From contig FSRV01000002.1 in assembly GCA_900142905.1 (NCBI GenBank), forward strand, positions 1,302,001 through 1,366,000: a stretch of DNA of 64,000 bases. Direction: 5' to 3'. Shown piece after piece: positions 17,145 through 25,871 of the stretch. This DNA is from Burkholderia sp. GAS332. Lineage in GTDB: Bacteria; Pseudomonadota; Gammaproteobacteria; Burkholderiales; Burkholderiaceae. Within the stretch, counting starts at the first letter, position 1. Each line of letters begins with the position of its first letter. The notes beneath the pieces were generated by a model. The model was not told the origin of the DNA, did not search any database, and was given only the letters and a program-made list of their open reading frames with translations. The translations under genes were made by a program, and so were the position numbers.

Positions 17145-19157
17145 ATGCGCTATACATCTATTGCTCTAATCGTTGGCACTGCTTTATGTCGTGATGTCCT
17201 GGCGAGTACCCCGATCGCGCCGGTGTGCACCTACAAGGTTCAGGCCATCGTCGCGCATCAGGACGACGACCTGTTCTTCATGCAAACCGATTTGCAGCGC
17301 CATCTGGAGCGAGGCGCTTGCGCCGAGGTTGTCTATCTGACGAACGGAAAGCTCGCCTCAGATACATGGGACTATTCAGCGAGGCGTGACATCGGTGCTT
17401 TGACCGCATGGTCGTCGATGGCCGGCGCACCCGCTCCTGAATCGATCAAATGGTCGCAGGACCGGCCGGACGTCATCGGTTACAAACCCGTTCGCTATAC
17501 CCACCCCGACGGCCGGCTGACACATATCCATCTTGGGATCGACGATGCGTGGGAGGGCAGCGGTTGGGGCTCTCACACGCCGCTGAGCCGCGCGTATTCG
17601 GACACGAGCTACGCTGCTCCGGCGTATCCGGCCGGGCCAGCGGCTCCTGGTGCGGCTGAAAGTAACGTCGAGCGCTATCGGGTCAAAGGGCCTCGCAATC
17701 TCGTGCACGCGCTGGCTCAATTGATCTTTAAGTATCAGCCGGACATCCTCTACCTGCAGGATCCGTCTATTACAACCGCAGTTGAGAAGCTGTGCTGGTT
17801 ATGCGGTGAGAACAACGACCATCCAGATCGTGCGGTAGGCGCAAAATTGGCGCTCCGTGGGATGAGCTATCTGTATATGAGCCATGCAACGCAGTTCTAT
17901 GTGGGCGATCCAGGCGCCGCAAGGGCTGCGAATCTGACTTCCGCGGAGTCCGATATGAAAACCCGCGTGGCAGCGTGGTACGGTAAATACGACAGCAAGT
18001 ACCAATGTTCAAGCGCGTCGGCTTCGGCGCCACCTTCGTGTTCATGGCCACCCGAGGCGGAAGGTAAATGGCTTAAAGCGCAGTACATCTTGGCGCGCGG
18101 TGCGGAACCTTTGAGTCGCCAGATTGCGCCAATCGGTGCTGCCGGCTCTAAAGGCGGCGCTATTGTCGCCTACGTGGGCAGCGTGGACAACAAGCTGCAT
18201 GTGCGAAGTACCGTAGCGCGTAGACTCGCGCCTGTCGAAGGCCGGTTTGCCGGCGTACCGGCGGTAGCGGTCGGCAGAGATGCGCGGCTTGCGGTTTTCG
18301 CGCGCACGGCGCAAAACGATCTTGTTCACGTGGCGACGAACTCAGACGGAGGATGGCTGCCGACGGTCACCTGGCGCGACAGCGTGATCGTGTCCTCACC
18401 GCAGGCCATCGCCAACAGTGACGGCCGCCTTGCCGTTGTGGCCCGGGCAGTTGACAAAAGTGTGCTCTATCGCGCGGAAGCTGGCGTTGGCGGTGCCTGG
18501 GGCTCGTGGCTACCCACGGGTTTGAAGGGCGCAGGCGATCCGGCCGTGGTTAAAGATGCCACGGGCGCGCTGGCAGTCGCGGTGCGCGACGGAATGTTTC
18601 ATGGTCCGCTCCGAATCCGGTCGCAAGTGTTGCCCGGGCAGGCAGCGTTCAGTGACGTCGAGTTCCCTGAGACGTGGTCACTTGTTGACCCGATCATGCT
18701 GAACGGGGCCGACGGCGGCGTAATCGTCGTCACGAAAGAAATGCTGGGCGTCCATAACCCAATGGATCCAACAGGACCGATCGGCGACTTCAAGATCTAC
18801 CGGCAGTCGTCGCCCGTCGCTTTGTCCGCGAGTCCAAAGTGGACTCAGGTGGGGCTCGGCATCAAGGAGAATTGGATCAACGTGACGGCGACAATGGCGC
18901 AAGACAAGGTGATCGTTGCGGGAAACTGCGGAGCTGGCAAGGCGTTCGCGTACGTCAACCCATACGAGCAGTCATTCCCCAATCTTTGTGTCTGGAAGGA
19001 CGGTGTGATCACCGATCTCGGCCCTGTCGACGGCGTGGCGAAGTTCGTCAGCGACGACGGCGCCGACCCGATGCTCGTCGTGCGTAGCGAACGCGATGCG
19101 TCGGTGCTTGCGTCAAAGTTCAAGGATGGCGCGTGGTCGGCGTTCAGCGCGCTTTGA
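17145..19157 (+). CDS. Secreted PIG-L/LmbE-type deacetylase with C-terminal propeller-like repeats
   Basis: 670 residues. The N-terminus is a signal peptide cut near residue 21 (RDVLAS). AIVAHQDDDLFFMQ has His38 and Asp40-42 in the place of the PIG-L zinc motif (usually PHPDDE), and VVYLTNGKLAS plus THIHLGIDDAWEGSG continue the fold to about residue 270. From ~320 onward the protein repeats ARLAVFARTAQNDLVH and GRLAVVARAVDKSVLY, resembling PLL-type beta-propeller lectin blades. An exported deacetylase acting on a carbohydrate it also binds is the natural inference. The gene is monocistronic. Confidence 0.8.
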   Translation: MRYTSIALIVGTALCRDVLASTPIAPVCTYKVQAIVAHQDDDLFFMQTDLQRHLERGACAEVVYLTNGKLASDTWDYSARRDIGALTAWSSMAGAPAPESIKWSQDRPDVIGYKPVRYTHPDGRLTHIHLGIDDAWEGSGWGSHTPLSRAYSDTSYAAPAYPAGPAAPGAAESNVERYRVKGPRNLVHALAQLIFKYQPDILYLQDPSITTAVEKLCWLCGENNDHPDRAVGAKLALRGMSYLYMSHATQFYVGDPGAARAANLTSAESDMKTRVAAWYGKYDSKYQCSSASASAPPSCSWPPEAEGKWLKAQYILARGAEPLSRQIAPIGAAGSKGGAIVAYVGSVDNKLHVRSTVARRLAPVEGRFAGVPAVAVGRDARLAVFARTAQNDLVHVATNSDGGWLPTVTWRDSVIVSSPQAIANSDGRLAVVARAVDKSVLYRAEAGVGGAWGSWLPTGLKGAGDPAVVKDATGALAVAVRDGMFHGPLRIRSQVLPGQAAFSDVEFPETWSLVDPIMLNGADGGVIVVTKEMLGVHNPMDPTGPIGDFKIYRQSSPVALSASPKWTQVGLGIKENWINVTATMAQDKVIVAGNCGAGKAFAYVNPYEQSFPNLCVWKDGVITDLGPVDGVAKFVSDDGADPMLVVRSERDASVLASKFKDGAWSAFSAL

Positions 19158-19232
19158 TACGCCTACTCGGCCGTACGGCCGACAGTACGGTGCGATGTCA
19201 TGCATAGTCGCGCCTCGCGCCGCTGTTAAGCA

Positions 19233-19260
19233 ATGAGACTGCCAGAACCGGCAGTCTCAT
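19233..19260. terminator. Bidirectional terminator hairpin
   Basis: Perfect 11-bp inverted repeat ATGAGACTGCC / GGCAGTCTCAT with a 6-nt loop, between the convergent deacetylase (ends 19157) and sigma-54 activator (ends 19316) genes. Confidence 0.7.
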
Positions 19261-19315
19261 TGAATTGGCGTCATACGTAGGCACGCAGGTGCCACGCCTA
19301 TGCGCACATGCACAA

Positions 19316-21304
19316 TCAGCGGTCTTGCCCTCGGCGTAGATACCGATACACCGTATTGCGCGCAAGGCCCAACTCGCGTGCTGCCGCAGACACATTTCCA
19401 GTGTGGCGCGCGAGCGTCTGCGCAATCAGCGCCGATTGCCATTCTTCCTTGCGGCATGGCGGTGCTGGAGCGTCGGTTGCGATCGTCATGCCGTCAGTGC
19501 TACCGTCTTGACGGCACGACTGCACGTCGGTGCCGATGTGTGCTTCATGCAGGGGGATCGCCGCACAATCCTGCAAAAAATCCTCCGGCAAATCCTCGAG
19601 TTCGATCTGCTCCGCGCCTTCGGCCATGATGCTTGCGGTGCGCAGCACATTAGCCAATTGCCGCAGATTGCCCGGCCAGCGGCATTGCGCGAACCGTTCC
19701 AGCACCTCATCGGACACGCGATGCGGCAAACGCTCGCCATCCGGCTGCAATACCAGCATGCGCTCGACGAGCGCCGCCAGATCGCTACGCTCGCGCAGCG
19801 CCGGCAAGGTGACAACGAGGCCGTTGATCCGGTAATACAGGTCTTCACGGAAGGTGCCGGCTTCGATCATCGCGCGCAGATTGCGGTGGGTCGCGCAGAC
19901 GACGCGCAGATCGACCGGAATCGCCCGCGTGCCACCGAGCGGCACGACGGTGCGCTCTTGCAGCACGCGCATCAACCGCACTTGCTGGGCCAGCGGCATA
20001 TCGCCGATTTCGTCTAGAAAAAGCGTACCGCCGTCGGCTTGCACGATCTTGCCGACGCTGCCGCGTTTCTTGGCGCCAGTGAACGCGCCGTCTTCATAGC
20101 CGAACAACTCTGCCTCGATCAGCGTATCGGGCAACGATGCGCAATTCAACGCGATGAAGGGGGCGGCTCGCCGCGGCGAATCGTGATGGATCGCACGGGC
20201 GAGCCACTCCTTGCCCGTGCCGGTTTTGCCGAGTACAAGAATCGGAATATCGCGTCCACGCAGCTTGGCGACGCGTCGCAGGATCGCGGAGACCGTCGCG
20301 TCGCCGGTATCGAGCGTTTCGAGTGTGGCGAGTGGCGGCGCTTCGCAGGGCCGGGCCGCAGCACGCGTGCCGCTGGAAGTGGCCGTACGCGCCGCGTCAG
20401 GAAAGCCTTCCGCCGACGCAACATAACGCGGCGCCGCAAATTCGCCGCGTGCGACCACTCGCACGCCGCTCGGCAGCGTCAGCACGATACTTTCACCGGG
20501 TGCGCGGGCGATCTGTTGCAGCAACCGGGCGAATGCAATACCGAACAGTGCGTCGAAAGTTTGCCTTTGCAGGTCGGCGAGCGGCTGCCCGAATTGAAAC
20601 AGCGCGCTGCGATTTGCGGACAAAAACGTGCCGTCCGGCGCAAACGCAGCGAGCCCTTCGTACAGCGTGCCGATGAATTCCGCGCGCGCGTGAAAGTGGA
20701 CGCGAATGGCGTCGACGAATTGATTGGAGAACAGATGATTTTCGATCATCTGTGCCGACATCCGCACGAGTGCGAGTGTGTGCTTGTGAAAACCGCGCGT
20801 GTCGCCACTGACATCGAGCGCGCCGATGGTGCGCCCGAAGGGATCCGCGATGGGCGCGCACGAACAGGTGAGGATCCGGTTCGCGTGCAGGAAGTGCTCG
20901 CCGGCGTGCACGACGGTGGGTTGCCCGTCGATCAGGGCGGTGCCGATTGCGTTCGTGCCGCGATCCGCTTCGGCCCATGACACGCCCGGACACAACGCGA
21001 CGCGATTGGCTTTTTCGACGAAATCGCTGTCACCGAGACTGTGGAGAATCACGCCGTGATTGTCGGTGAGCAGCACCATGCTTTGCGTGTCGACGATCTG
21101 CGCGTGCAGCGTCTCCATGACAGGGAGCGCGTGGGTGTACAGCGACTGGTTGCGATCGACGAGTTCACGCAGCGCGAGGCGGCGCAGCGGTTGAAAGTCT
21201 GGCGTTTCCGATGCACGCAGGCCGACTTCGAGCGAGCGGGCATGCGCTTGCGCGATGACATCTGGCCGGCCGAGGGTGGGCGGCGCAACAGATCGATGGG
21301 TCAA
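19316..21304 (-). CDS. AcoR-like sigma-54-dependent transcriptional activator
   Basis: 662 residues. A GAF-type sensor spans ~55-190 and contains CSCAPIADPFGRTIGALDVS, the AcoR-type GAF hallmark, followed by a PAS-like region to ~290. The AAA+ domain spans ~335-565 with Walker A GKTGTGKE (359-366), the sigma-54 contact loop GAFTGA (406-411) and GGTLFLDEIGD (Walker B). A Fis-type HTH closes the protein (RHTGNVSAAARELGLARNTV). Members activate RpoN promoters of acetoin, alcohol or aldehyde catabolism. No such target is adjacent, and the divergent neighbour is only a DUF1488 protein, so the regulon lies elsewhere or is unknown. Confidence 0.9.
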   Translation of the reverse strand: MTHRSVAPPTLGRPDVIAQAHARSLEVGLRASETPDFQPLRRLALRELVDRNQSLYTHALPVMETLHAQIVDTQSMVLLTDNHGVILHSLGDSDFVEKANRVALCPGVSWAEADRGTNAIGTALIDGQPTVVHAGEHFLHANRILTCSCAPIADPFGRTIGALDVSGDTRGFHKHTLALVRMSAQMIENHLFSNQFVDAIRVHFHARAEFIGTLYEGLAAFAPDGTFLSANRSALFQFGQPLADLQRQTFDALFGIAFARLLQQIARAPGESIVLTLPSGVRVVARGEFAAPRYVASAEGFPDAARTATSSGTRAAARPCEAPPLATLETLDTGDATVSAILRRVAKLRGRDIPILVLGKTGTGKEWLARAIHHDSPRRAAPFIALNCASLPDTLIEAELFGYEDGAFTGAKKRGSVGKIVQADGGTLFLDEIGDMPLAQQVRLMRVLQERTVVPLGGTRAIPVDLRVVCATHRNLRAMIEAGTFREDLYYRINGLVVTLPALRERSDLAALVERMLVLQPDGERLPHRVSDEVLERFAQCRWPGNLRQLANVLRTASIMAEGAEQIELEDLPEDFLQDCAAIPLHEAHIGTDVQSCRQDGSTDGMTIATDAPAPPCRKEEWQSALIAQTLARHTGNVSAAARELGLARNTVYRYLRRGQDR

Positions 21305-21720
21305 AGCATGTCTCCGGTTATCGGACCCGGCGGGTGCGTTGCCCGCCGTTGCGTTCCGCAGTGCAACATACGCGTCTGCGGCCGAACACCGATATTACAG
21401 GACGAAACAGGACCCAGGCGAAAGCCGCGCGGCAGGGAAAGCGGGTCACGCTGACCCGACGCCTCGCCCCAAAAAGACCCTGTCAGGCACCAAAATCAAG
21501 CAAGCCGAAAGGAAAACTTGCGCAGCGCCCGAACTCGTCTACAGTGAATCAAATCACCTCCGCCTGGCGCGAAGTACTGCGCTGTCGCAGCCGTGAGGTG
21601 ACGGACCCGCGCTACCAGCATCCGACCAGGGGGACAAGCGCTGCAAGTGCGACCAGACTCAACCAGCGTGCGCAGTACCAATCGACCATGCGCAGCACCC
21701 AACCTTTTAGGTGAACTCCC
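21305..21720. other. Intergenic region between divergent genes, no gene seen
   Basis: About 415 bp upstream of both the sigma-54 activator and the DUF1488 gene. I see no credible coding sequence or RNA gene. AGGTGA precedes the ATG at 21721. Confidence 0.5.
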
Positions 21721-22011
21721 ATGCAGATCCTATTCCCGAACGAAACTCCTGAATATTCAGGTCGCGAACTTACCTTGGCGTTCCCCGCGATGGTCGATGG
21801 GCAAAGGGTGGAGTGCATGATCACCGCAGAGGCGCTGGAAGATCACTTTGGCGCCGCATCGCCGCGCCTGGAGGACATGGTCGACGCATTCGACGCGCAC
21901 CGGGCCCGGATCGAGGCGGCTACGAGGCGTCTGCTGTCGGAAACGCGGGCGCAATGTCTGGTGCTGAGGAGTGGCTACGTACGCTTCTATGAAGCGAACT
22001 GGCGCAACTGA
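21721..22011 (+). CDS. DUF1488-family small protein
   Basis: 96 residues. The pattern FPNETPEYSGRELTLAFPAM, VDGQRVECMITAEALEDHFG and a C-terminal YVRFYEANW fits the DUF1488 family, whose function is unknown. It is soluble, with no export signal. It is divergent from the sigma-54 activator gene and probably monocistronic, since the next gene is on the other strand. Confidence 0.75.
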   Translation: MQILFPNETPEYSGRELTLAFPAMVDGQRVECMITAEALEDHFGAASPRLEDMVDAFDAHRARIEAATRRLLSETRAQCLVLRSGYVRFYEANWRN

Positions 22012-22266
22012 GCGAATCCGTGCCTGCTGGGTTCCGGCCCGAAAATCAGCCTGAAAATAGACCTGACGAGCAGACAGAGCAAACAAGTCGAACAAGCCGC
22101 GCAAGAGCAACACGAGACGCAAACCCAAGCGCGGCGTCAGTACCTCAACGGGGCCTCAACGGGGCGCGGCCATTCGCGCCGCCCAGGTTCTCACCCGCCC
22201 AGCGGGATGTTCCAGGCGCTGCGAACTCAAGCGCCAACGCCGGATGCGCACAGGACTGGAACCTGA

Positions 22267-22800
22267 TCAAACCATCCGTCGCAGTGTCCGATCCTTGAGC
22301 ACCACGTGATGCGCAATCGCCGCAAGCGCGTGCAATCCAATCACCCAGTAAAACGCATTGCCAAGCCACTCATGGGCTGTTTTGAGCAATGGCCGCGCAA
22401 CCGGATCCGCGCCGACCAGCGTGTAATTCAAGTTGAGCCACGCCAGCGTGACCGGATGCCCACCGGTATTGATCATCAGGATGCCGAGCAGCGGCTGCGC
22501 GAAGATAAAGACGTACAGGGCGAGATGGGCGGCGCGCGCCAGAAACGTGAGCAGCCGGTTGCCTTCGATTTCCGCGGGCGCACCGGCCCACAGCCGCCAT
22601 AGCAGGCGCAGAACCGCCAGTCCCAGCACGAGGGTGCCGGCCCAGAAATGCACGCTGCTCCAGAAAGCCCGGCTGTCAGATCCTTTCGGCCCGCGTATTT
22701 CGATCGCCAGATAGGCGAGCGCGACCAGCAGAAAGATCGCCCAGTGGAAGAAGATGGCGGGCGTCGTATAACGGTCCGAGGCGCGGCTGTAGGGCGACAT
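22267..22800 (-). CDS. Cytochrome b561 (CybB-like)
   Basis: 177 residues from MSPYSRASDRYTTPAIFFHW, with AGGAG 8 nt upstream; the frame extends 13 codons further without support. It is a four-helix inner-membrane di-haem cytochrome. Candidate haem-ligand His residues are in FFHWAIF, SSVHFWAGTLVLG, the third helix (RAAHLALYVFIF) and KTAHEWLGNAFYWVIGLHAL. It moves electrons between the quinone pool and unknown periplasmic acceptors. No YceI-type partner is next to it. It is preceded on the same strand by the purine permease gene, about 230 bp away. Confidence 0.85.
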   Translation of the reverse strand: MSPYSRASDRYTTPAIFFHWAIFLLVALAYLAIEIRGPKGSDSRAFWSSVHFWAGTLVLGLAVLRLLWRLWAGAPAEIEGNRLLTFLARAAHLALYVFIFAQPLLGILMINTGGHPVTLAWLNLNYTLVGADPVARPLLKTAHEWLGNAFYWVIGLHALAAIAHHVVLKDRTLRRMV

Positions 22801-23029
22801 GCAGGGAACTCCTGTGACCAGTTGGTTGGTTTTTATCAATCATCGGATGATAAAGGGCGCCCGACCAGAACGGGCGCCTTCCATAAAACGATTGTTGATC
22901 CAGACCGAACCGTGGCCGAACACAGCGGCGCTGCCGCCATGCTTTCAATCAGGCTGCGACGCGTTGCGCGTCGCCACGCCATGCCGCGTGACGCCGTGTC
23001 CCGCGCCTTCGCGTCAGGAGCCGCCGCGC

Positions 23030-24331
23030 TTATTCGCTGCCGAGGTAGAAATACCGGAACAGGAAAATCGCCGCGATGATCCACACCACCAGTTTCACTT
23101 TGCGCGCCTGCCCGGTCAGCAGCTTCAGGCCGGCATAGGAGATGAAACCGAACGCGACGCCATTGGCGATCGAGTAGGTGAACGGCATCAGCAGGGCGGT
23201 CAGCGCGGCCGGCACGACTTCGGTGGCGTCGTCCCACGGCAGGTCGAGCATTTCGCGCAGCATCAGGCACGACACGTACAGCAGCGCCGGCGCCGTCGCG
23301 TAGCCGGGCACCACGCCCGCCAGCGGCGCGAAAAACAGCGCCGCGAGGAACAGCAGGGCGACGGTGATCGCCGTCACGCCCGTCCGTCCGCCGGCCTGCA
23401 CGCCCGACGCGCTCTCGATATACGCCGTGGTTGACGACGTGCCCAGCATCGAGCCGGCCAGAATCGCCGTGCTGTCGGCCAGCAGTGCGCGGTTCAGCCG
23501 GAACATCTTGCCTTCGACCAGCAGCCCGGCGCGATTGGCCACGCCCATCAGGGTGCCGGTCGCGTCGAACAGTTCGACGAGGAAGAACACGAGGATCACG
23601 TTCAGCACGCCGCCGGAGAGCGCGCCGCGAATGTCGAGCTGGAACAACGTCGGTGCGATCGACGGCGGCGCGGAGACGATGCCGTGGAACTGATTGCCGC
23701 CAAAGAAAAAGCTCAGCACCGTCACGCCGACGATGCCGATCAGGATCGCGCCGCGTACCTTCAGGTAGTCGAGTGTGACGATCGCGAAGAAGCCGATCAC
23801 GGCAAGGACGACATGCGAGTTGTGCAGATCGCCGAGCGTGACGAGCGTGGCCGGATTGCCGACCACCACACCGGCCGACTTCAGCGAAATGATCGCCAGG
23901 AACAAACCGATACCGCCGGTGATGGCGATACGTATCGAATGCGGAATACCGTTGACGATCACTTCGCGCACGCGAAACAGCGTGACGATCATGAACAGGC
24001 AGCCGGAGATGAACACCGCCCCGAGCGCGGCTTGCCACGTGAAACCCATGCCCTTCACGACGGTGTACGCGAAGTACGCATTCAGGCCCATGCCGGGGGC
24101 GAGCGCGATCGGGTAGTTGGCGTAGAGACCCATGATCAGCGAAGCCAGCGCGGCCACGATGCAGGTCGCGACGAACACCGCGTCCTTCGGCATGCCGGCG
24201 TCGCCGAGAATCGCCGGATTGACGAAGATGATGTAGGCCATCGTCAGGAAGGTGGTTAGCCCGGCGAGCACTTCGGTGCGCAGGTTGGTGCCGGCGGCTT
24301 CGAAGCCGAAGTATCGTTTTATGGAGTCCAT
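23030..24331 (-). CDS. NCS2-family purine permease (AzgA/PurP-like)
   Basis: 433 residues with about twelve to fourteen membrane segments. Family motifs are TEVLAGLTTFLTMAYIIFVN near the N-terminus, ALAPGMGLNAYFAYTVV, GIPHSIRIAITGGIGLFLA, FFLVELFDATGTLMGVA and GTSSTTAYIESASGVQAGGR. The AzgA subfamily imports adenine, guanine or hypoxanthine by proton symport. The gene is monocistronic or weakly linked to the cytochrome b561 gene after it. I looked for a purine riboswitch upstream and saw none. Confidence 0.88.
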   Translation of the reverse strand: MDSIKRYFGFEAAGTNLRTEVLAGLTTFLTMAYIIFVNPAILGDAGMPKDAVFVATCIVAALASLIMGLYANYPIALAPGMGLNAYFAYTVVKGMGFTWQAALGAVFISGCLFMIVTLFRVREVIVNGIPHSIRIAITGGIGLFLAIISLKSAGVVVGNPATLVTLGDLHNSHVVLAVIGFFAIVTLDYLKVRGAILIGIVGVTVLSFFFGGNQFHGIVSAPPSIAPTLFQLDIRGALSGGVLNVILVFFLVELFDATGTLMGVANRAGLLVEGKMFRLNRALLADSTAILAGSMLGTSSTTAYIESASGVQAGGRTGVTAITVALLFLAALFFAPLAGVVPGYATAPALLYVSCLMLREMLDLPWDDATEVVPAALTALLMPFTYSIANGVAFGFISYAGLKLLTGQARKVKLVVWIIAAIFLFRYFYLGSE

Positions 24332-24619
24332 GAGGCGGGTCTCTCGTTGTTCAAAAAGCGTTTCTTGTGGTTGATACGGGCGATGCGTAGCGAATCAGCG
24401 GGTCACTGTGCCGTCCGACACGACACCCAACCGCCGCGCAGCCAGGCCTACGGCCGGATTGTAATCATGATTGGCGGCGGCGAACCGAATTGTGTGACTG
24501 CAGGGTTTGCCGAAGGGGCGAGATGATACCTTGCCAGCGCATGGGGCGCAGCGGCAAGCGAATTTACGATGTTGCGGGAGGCCGCGGTGGGTTTTCGGGG
24601 GAGCAGAGAGAGAAGGGTC
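24332..24619. other. Intergenic region, no gene seen
   Basis: This stretch upstream of the purine permease contains its promoter, but I see no credible gene, riboswitch or repeat. Confidence 0.5.
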
Positions 24620-24676
24620 GGCATGCAAGGCCGGCTTCGCCTGCGACCGTTGCAGTCGCGGGCGGCCTGGCATGCC
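24620..24676 (-). terminator. Large imperfect hairpin after the DUF4148 gene
   Basis: Arms 24620-24633 and 24663-24676 pair at 13 of 14 positions, and an inner TGCGAC / GTCGC pairing is possible. It lies 25 bp beyond the minus-strand stop at 24701. It may stop transcription or stabilise the 3' end. Confidence 0.45.
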
Positions 24677-24700
24677 GCTTCAAGGCCAGGATGAGACTGC

Positions 24701-24958
24701 TTACTGCGTCGTGCTCCCACCCATCTGCTGCGCCCGTCGCATGGCGACGATGCGGCCCGCGCGTTGCGCGTTGTCCGGATAGTCGATCCAGTCGAGCGGA
24801 TCGTAGCCGGCGGCGCGCCAATCGGCCAGATCGGCCCTGACCTGGGCACGCGTGAGCGGCCCCGACTGGTCGTAAGGCCGCGCGGTCTGCGCAAACGCGC
24901 TGCTCATACTCACGGCGGCCAACAGCGCGCCGAGTCCAACGAGAGAAACGATTTTCAT
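24701..24958 (-). CDS. DUF4148-type secreted small protein
   Basis: 85 residues. A clear signal peptide is cut after AFA (residues 1-23). The mature part carries the DUF4148 pattern GPLTRAQVRADLADWRAAGY, then DPLDWIDYPDNAQRA. This family of short periplasmic or secreted proteins is abundant in Burkholderiales, often in many paralogues; its function is unknown. It stands alone with its own hairpin downstream. Confidence 0.85.
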   Translation of the reverse strand: MKIVSLVGLGALLAAVSMSSAFAQTARPYDQSGPLTRAQVRADLADWRAAGYDPLDWIDYPDNAQRAGRIVAMRRAQQMGGSTTQ

Positions 24959-25097
24959 GGCTAGCTCCTAGGGAGCGGTTAAAAGCGACACCTCGAGTCT
25001 AGTTTTCGCATGCATGTCGAGTAAGTCGATTGACGGCAATGCACCGTTTCATCCCGTGATCCAAAGCGGGCTAAAGTGAACCGGTGCGCCCCCCGGT

Positions 25098-25871
25098 TCA
25101 GGACGCTGACGGCTTACTGAAGCGGTCCAACACGGCGCTCAGCAGATCGATCGGCAGCGGAAATACGATCGTCGAATTCTTGTCGGCGGCGATCGTCGTG
25201 AGGGTTTGCAGGTAACGTAACTGCATGGCCTGCGGCTGTTTCGACAGCGTCTGCGCCGCTTCCAGCAGGTGCTGCGACGCCTGTAATTCACCTTCCGCGT
25301 GAATCACCTTCGCGCGCCGTTCGCGCTCGGCTTCGGCTTGACGGGCGATGGCGCGGATCATCGTTTCGTTGATGTCCACATGCTTGATCTCGACGATCGA
25401 CACCTTGATGCCCCACGCGTCAGTCTGTGCATCGAGCACCTTCTGGATATCGGCGTTCAGTTGCTCGCGAGCTGCCAGCAGGTCATCGAGTTCGTGCTTG
25501 CCAAGCACCGAGCGCAGCGTGGTTTGCGATAACTGGCTGGTCGCCTCGAAATAACGCGCCACCTGTATCACCGCCTTTTCCGGATCGACGATGCGGAAAT
25601 ACACCACCGCGTTGACCTTCACCGACACGTTGTCGCGCGTAATCACGTCTTGCGGCGGCACGTCGAACACAACGGTGCGCAGATCCATGCGCACCACCTG
25701 CTGCACGATCGGGATGATCAGGACCAACCCGGGCCCCTTGACCTTCCAGAAGCGGCCGAGCATGAACACCACCCCGCGTTCGTACTCACGAAAAATCCGT
25801 ATCGATGAAGCAATCAGTGCGGCCGCCAGCAGAATCAGAATGCTGCTGAAGCCGAATGTGAAACCGATCAT
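25098..25871 (-). CDS. Slipin, SPFH/band 7 membrane protein
   Basis: 257 residues. One N-terminal membrane segment (~5-25) is followed by [20 protein letters not shown] and the band-7 core ([57 protein letters not shown]), then a coiled-coil rich in Ala, Glu and Arg. The C-terminal [16 protein letters not shown] is typical of slipins. They form oligomeric scaffolds in the inner membrane and are cleaved or partnered by NfeD proteases. The start overlaps the nfeD stop by 4 bp, so the two are translationally coupled. Confidence 0.92.
   Translation of the reverse strand: MIGFTFGFSSILILLAAALIASSIRIFREYERGVVFMLGRFWKVKGPGLVLIIPIVQQVVRMDLRTVVFDVPPQDVITRDNVSVKVNAVVYFRIVDPEKAVIQVARYFEATSQLSQTTLRSVLGKHELDDLLAAREQLNADIQKVLDAQTDAWGIKVSIVEIKHVDINETMIRAIARQAEAERERRAKVIHAEGELQASQHLLEAAQTLSKQPQAMQLRYLQTLTTIAADKNSTIVFPLPIDLLSAVLDRFSKPSAS

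Noticed and set aside
22856..22884. Terminator from GGCGCCC / GGGCGCC after the purine permease
   Set aside because: Short stem, partly self-palindromic arms and no T-run; too weak to list as a feature.
22836..24038. 400-codon Arg-rich minus-strand ORF
   Set aside because: Other-frame shadow of the purine permease; composition is extremely Arg-rich and unlike a protein of this organism.
24332..24420. Purine riboswitch before the NCS2 permease
   Set aside because: No purine aptamer core or transcription-stopping hairpin found upstream of the start.
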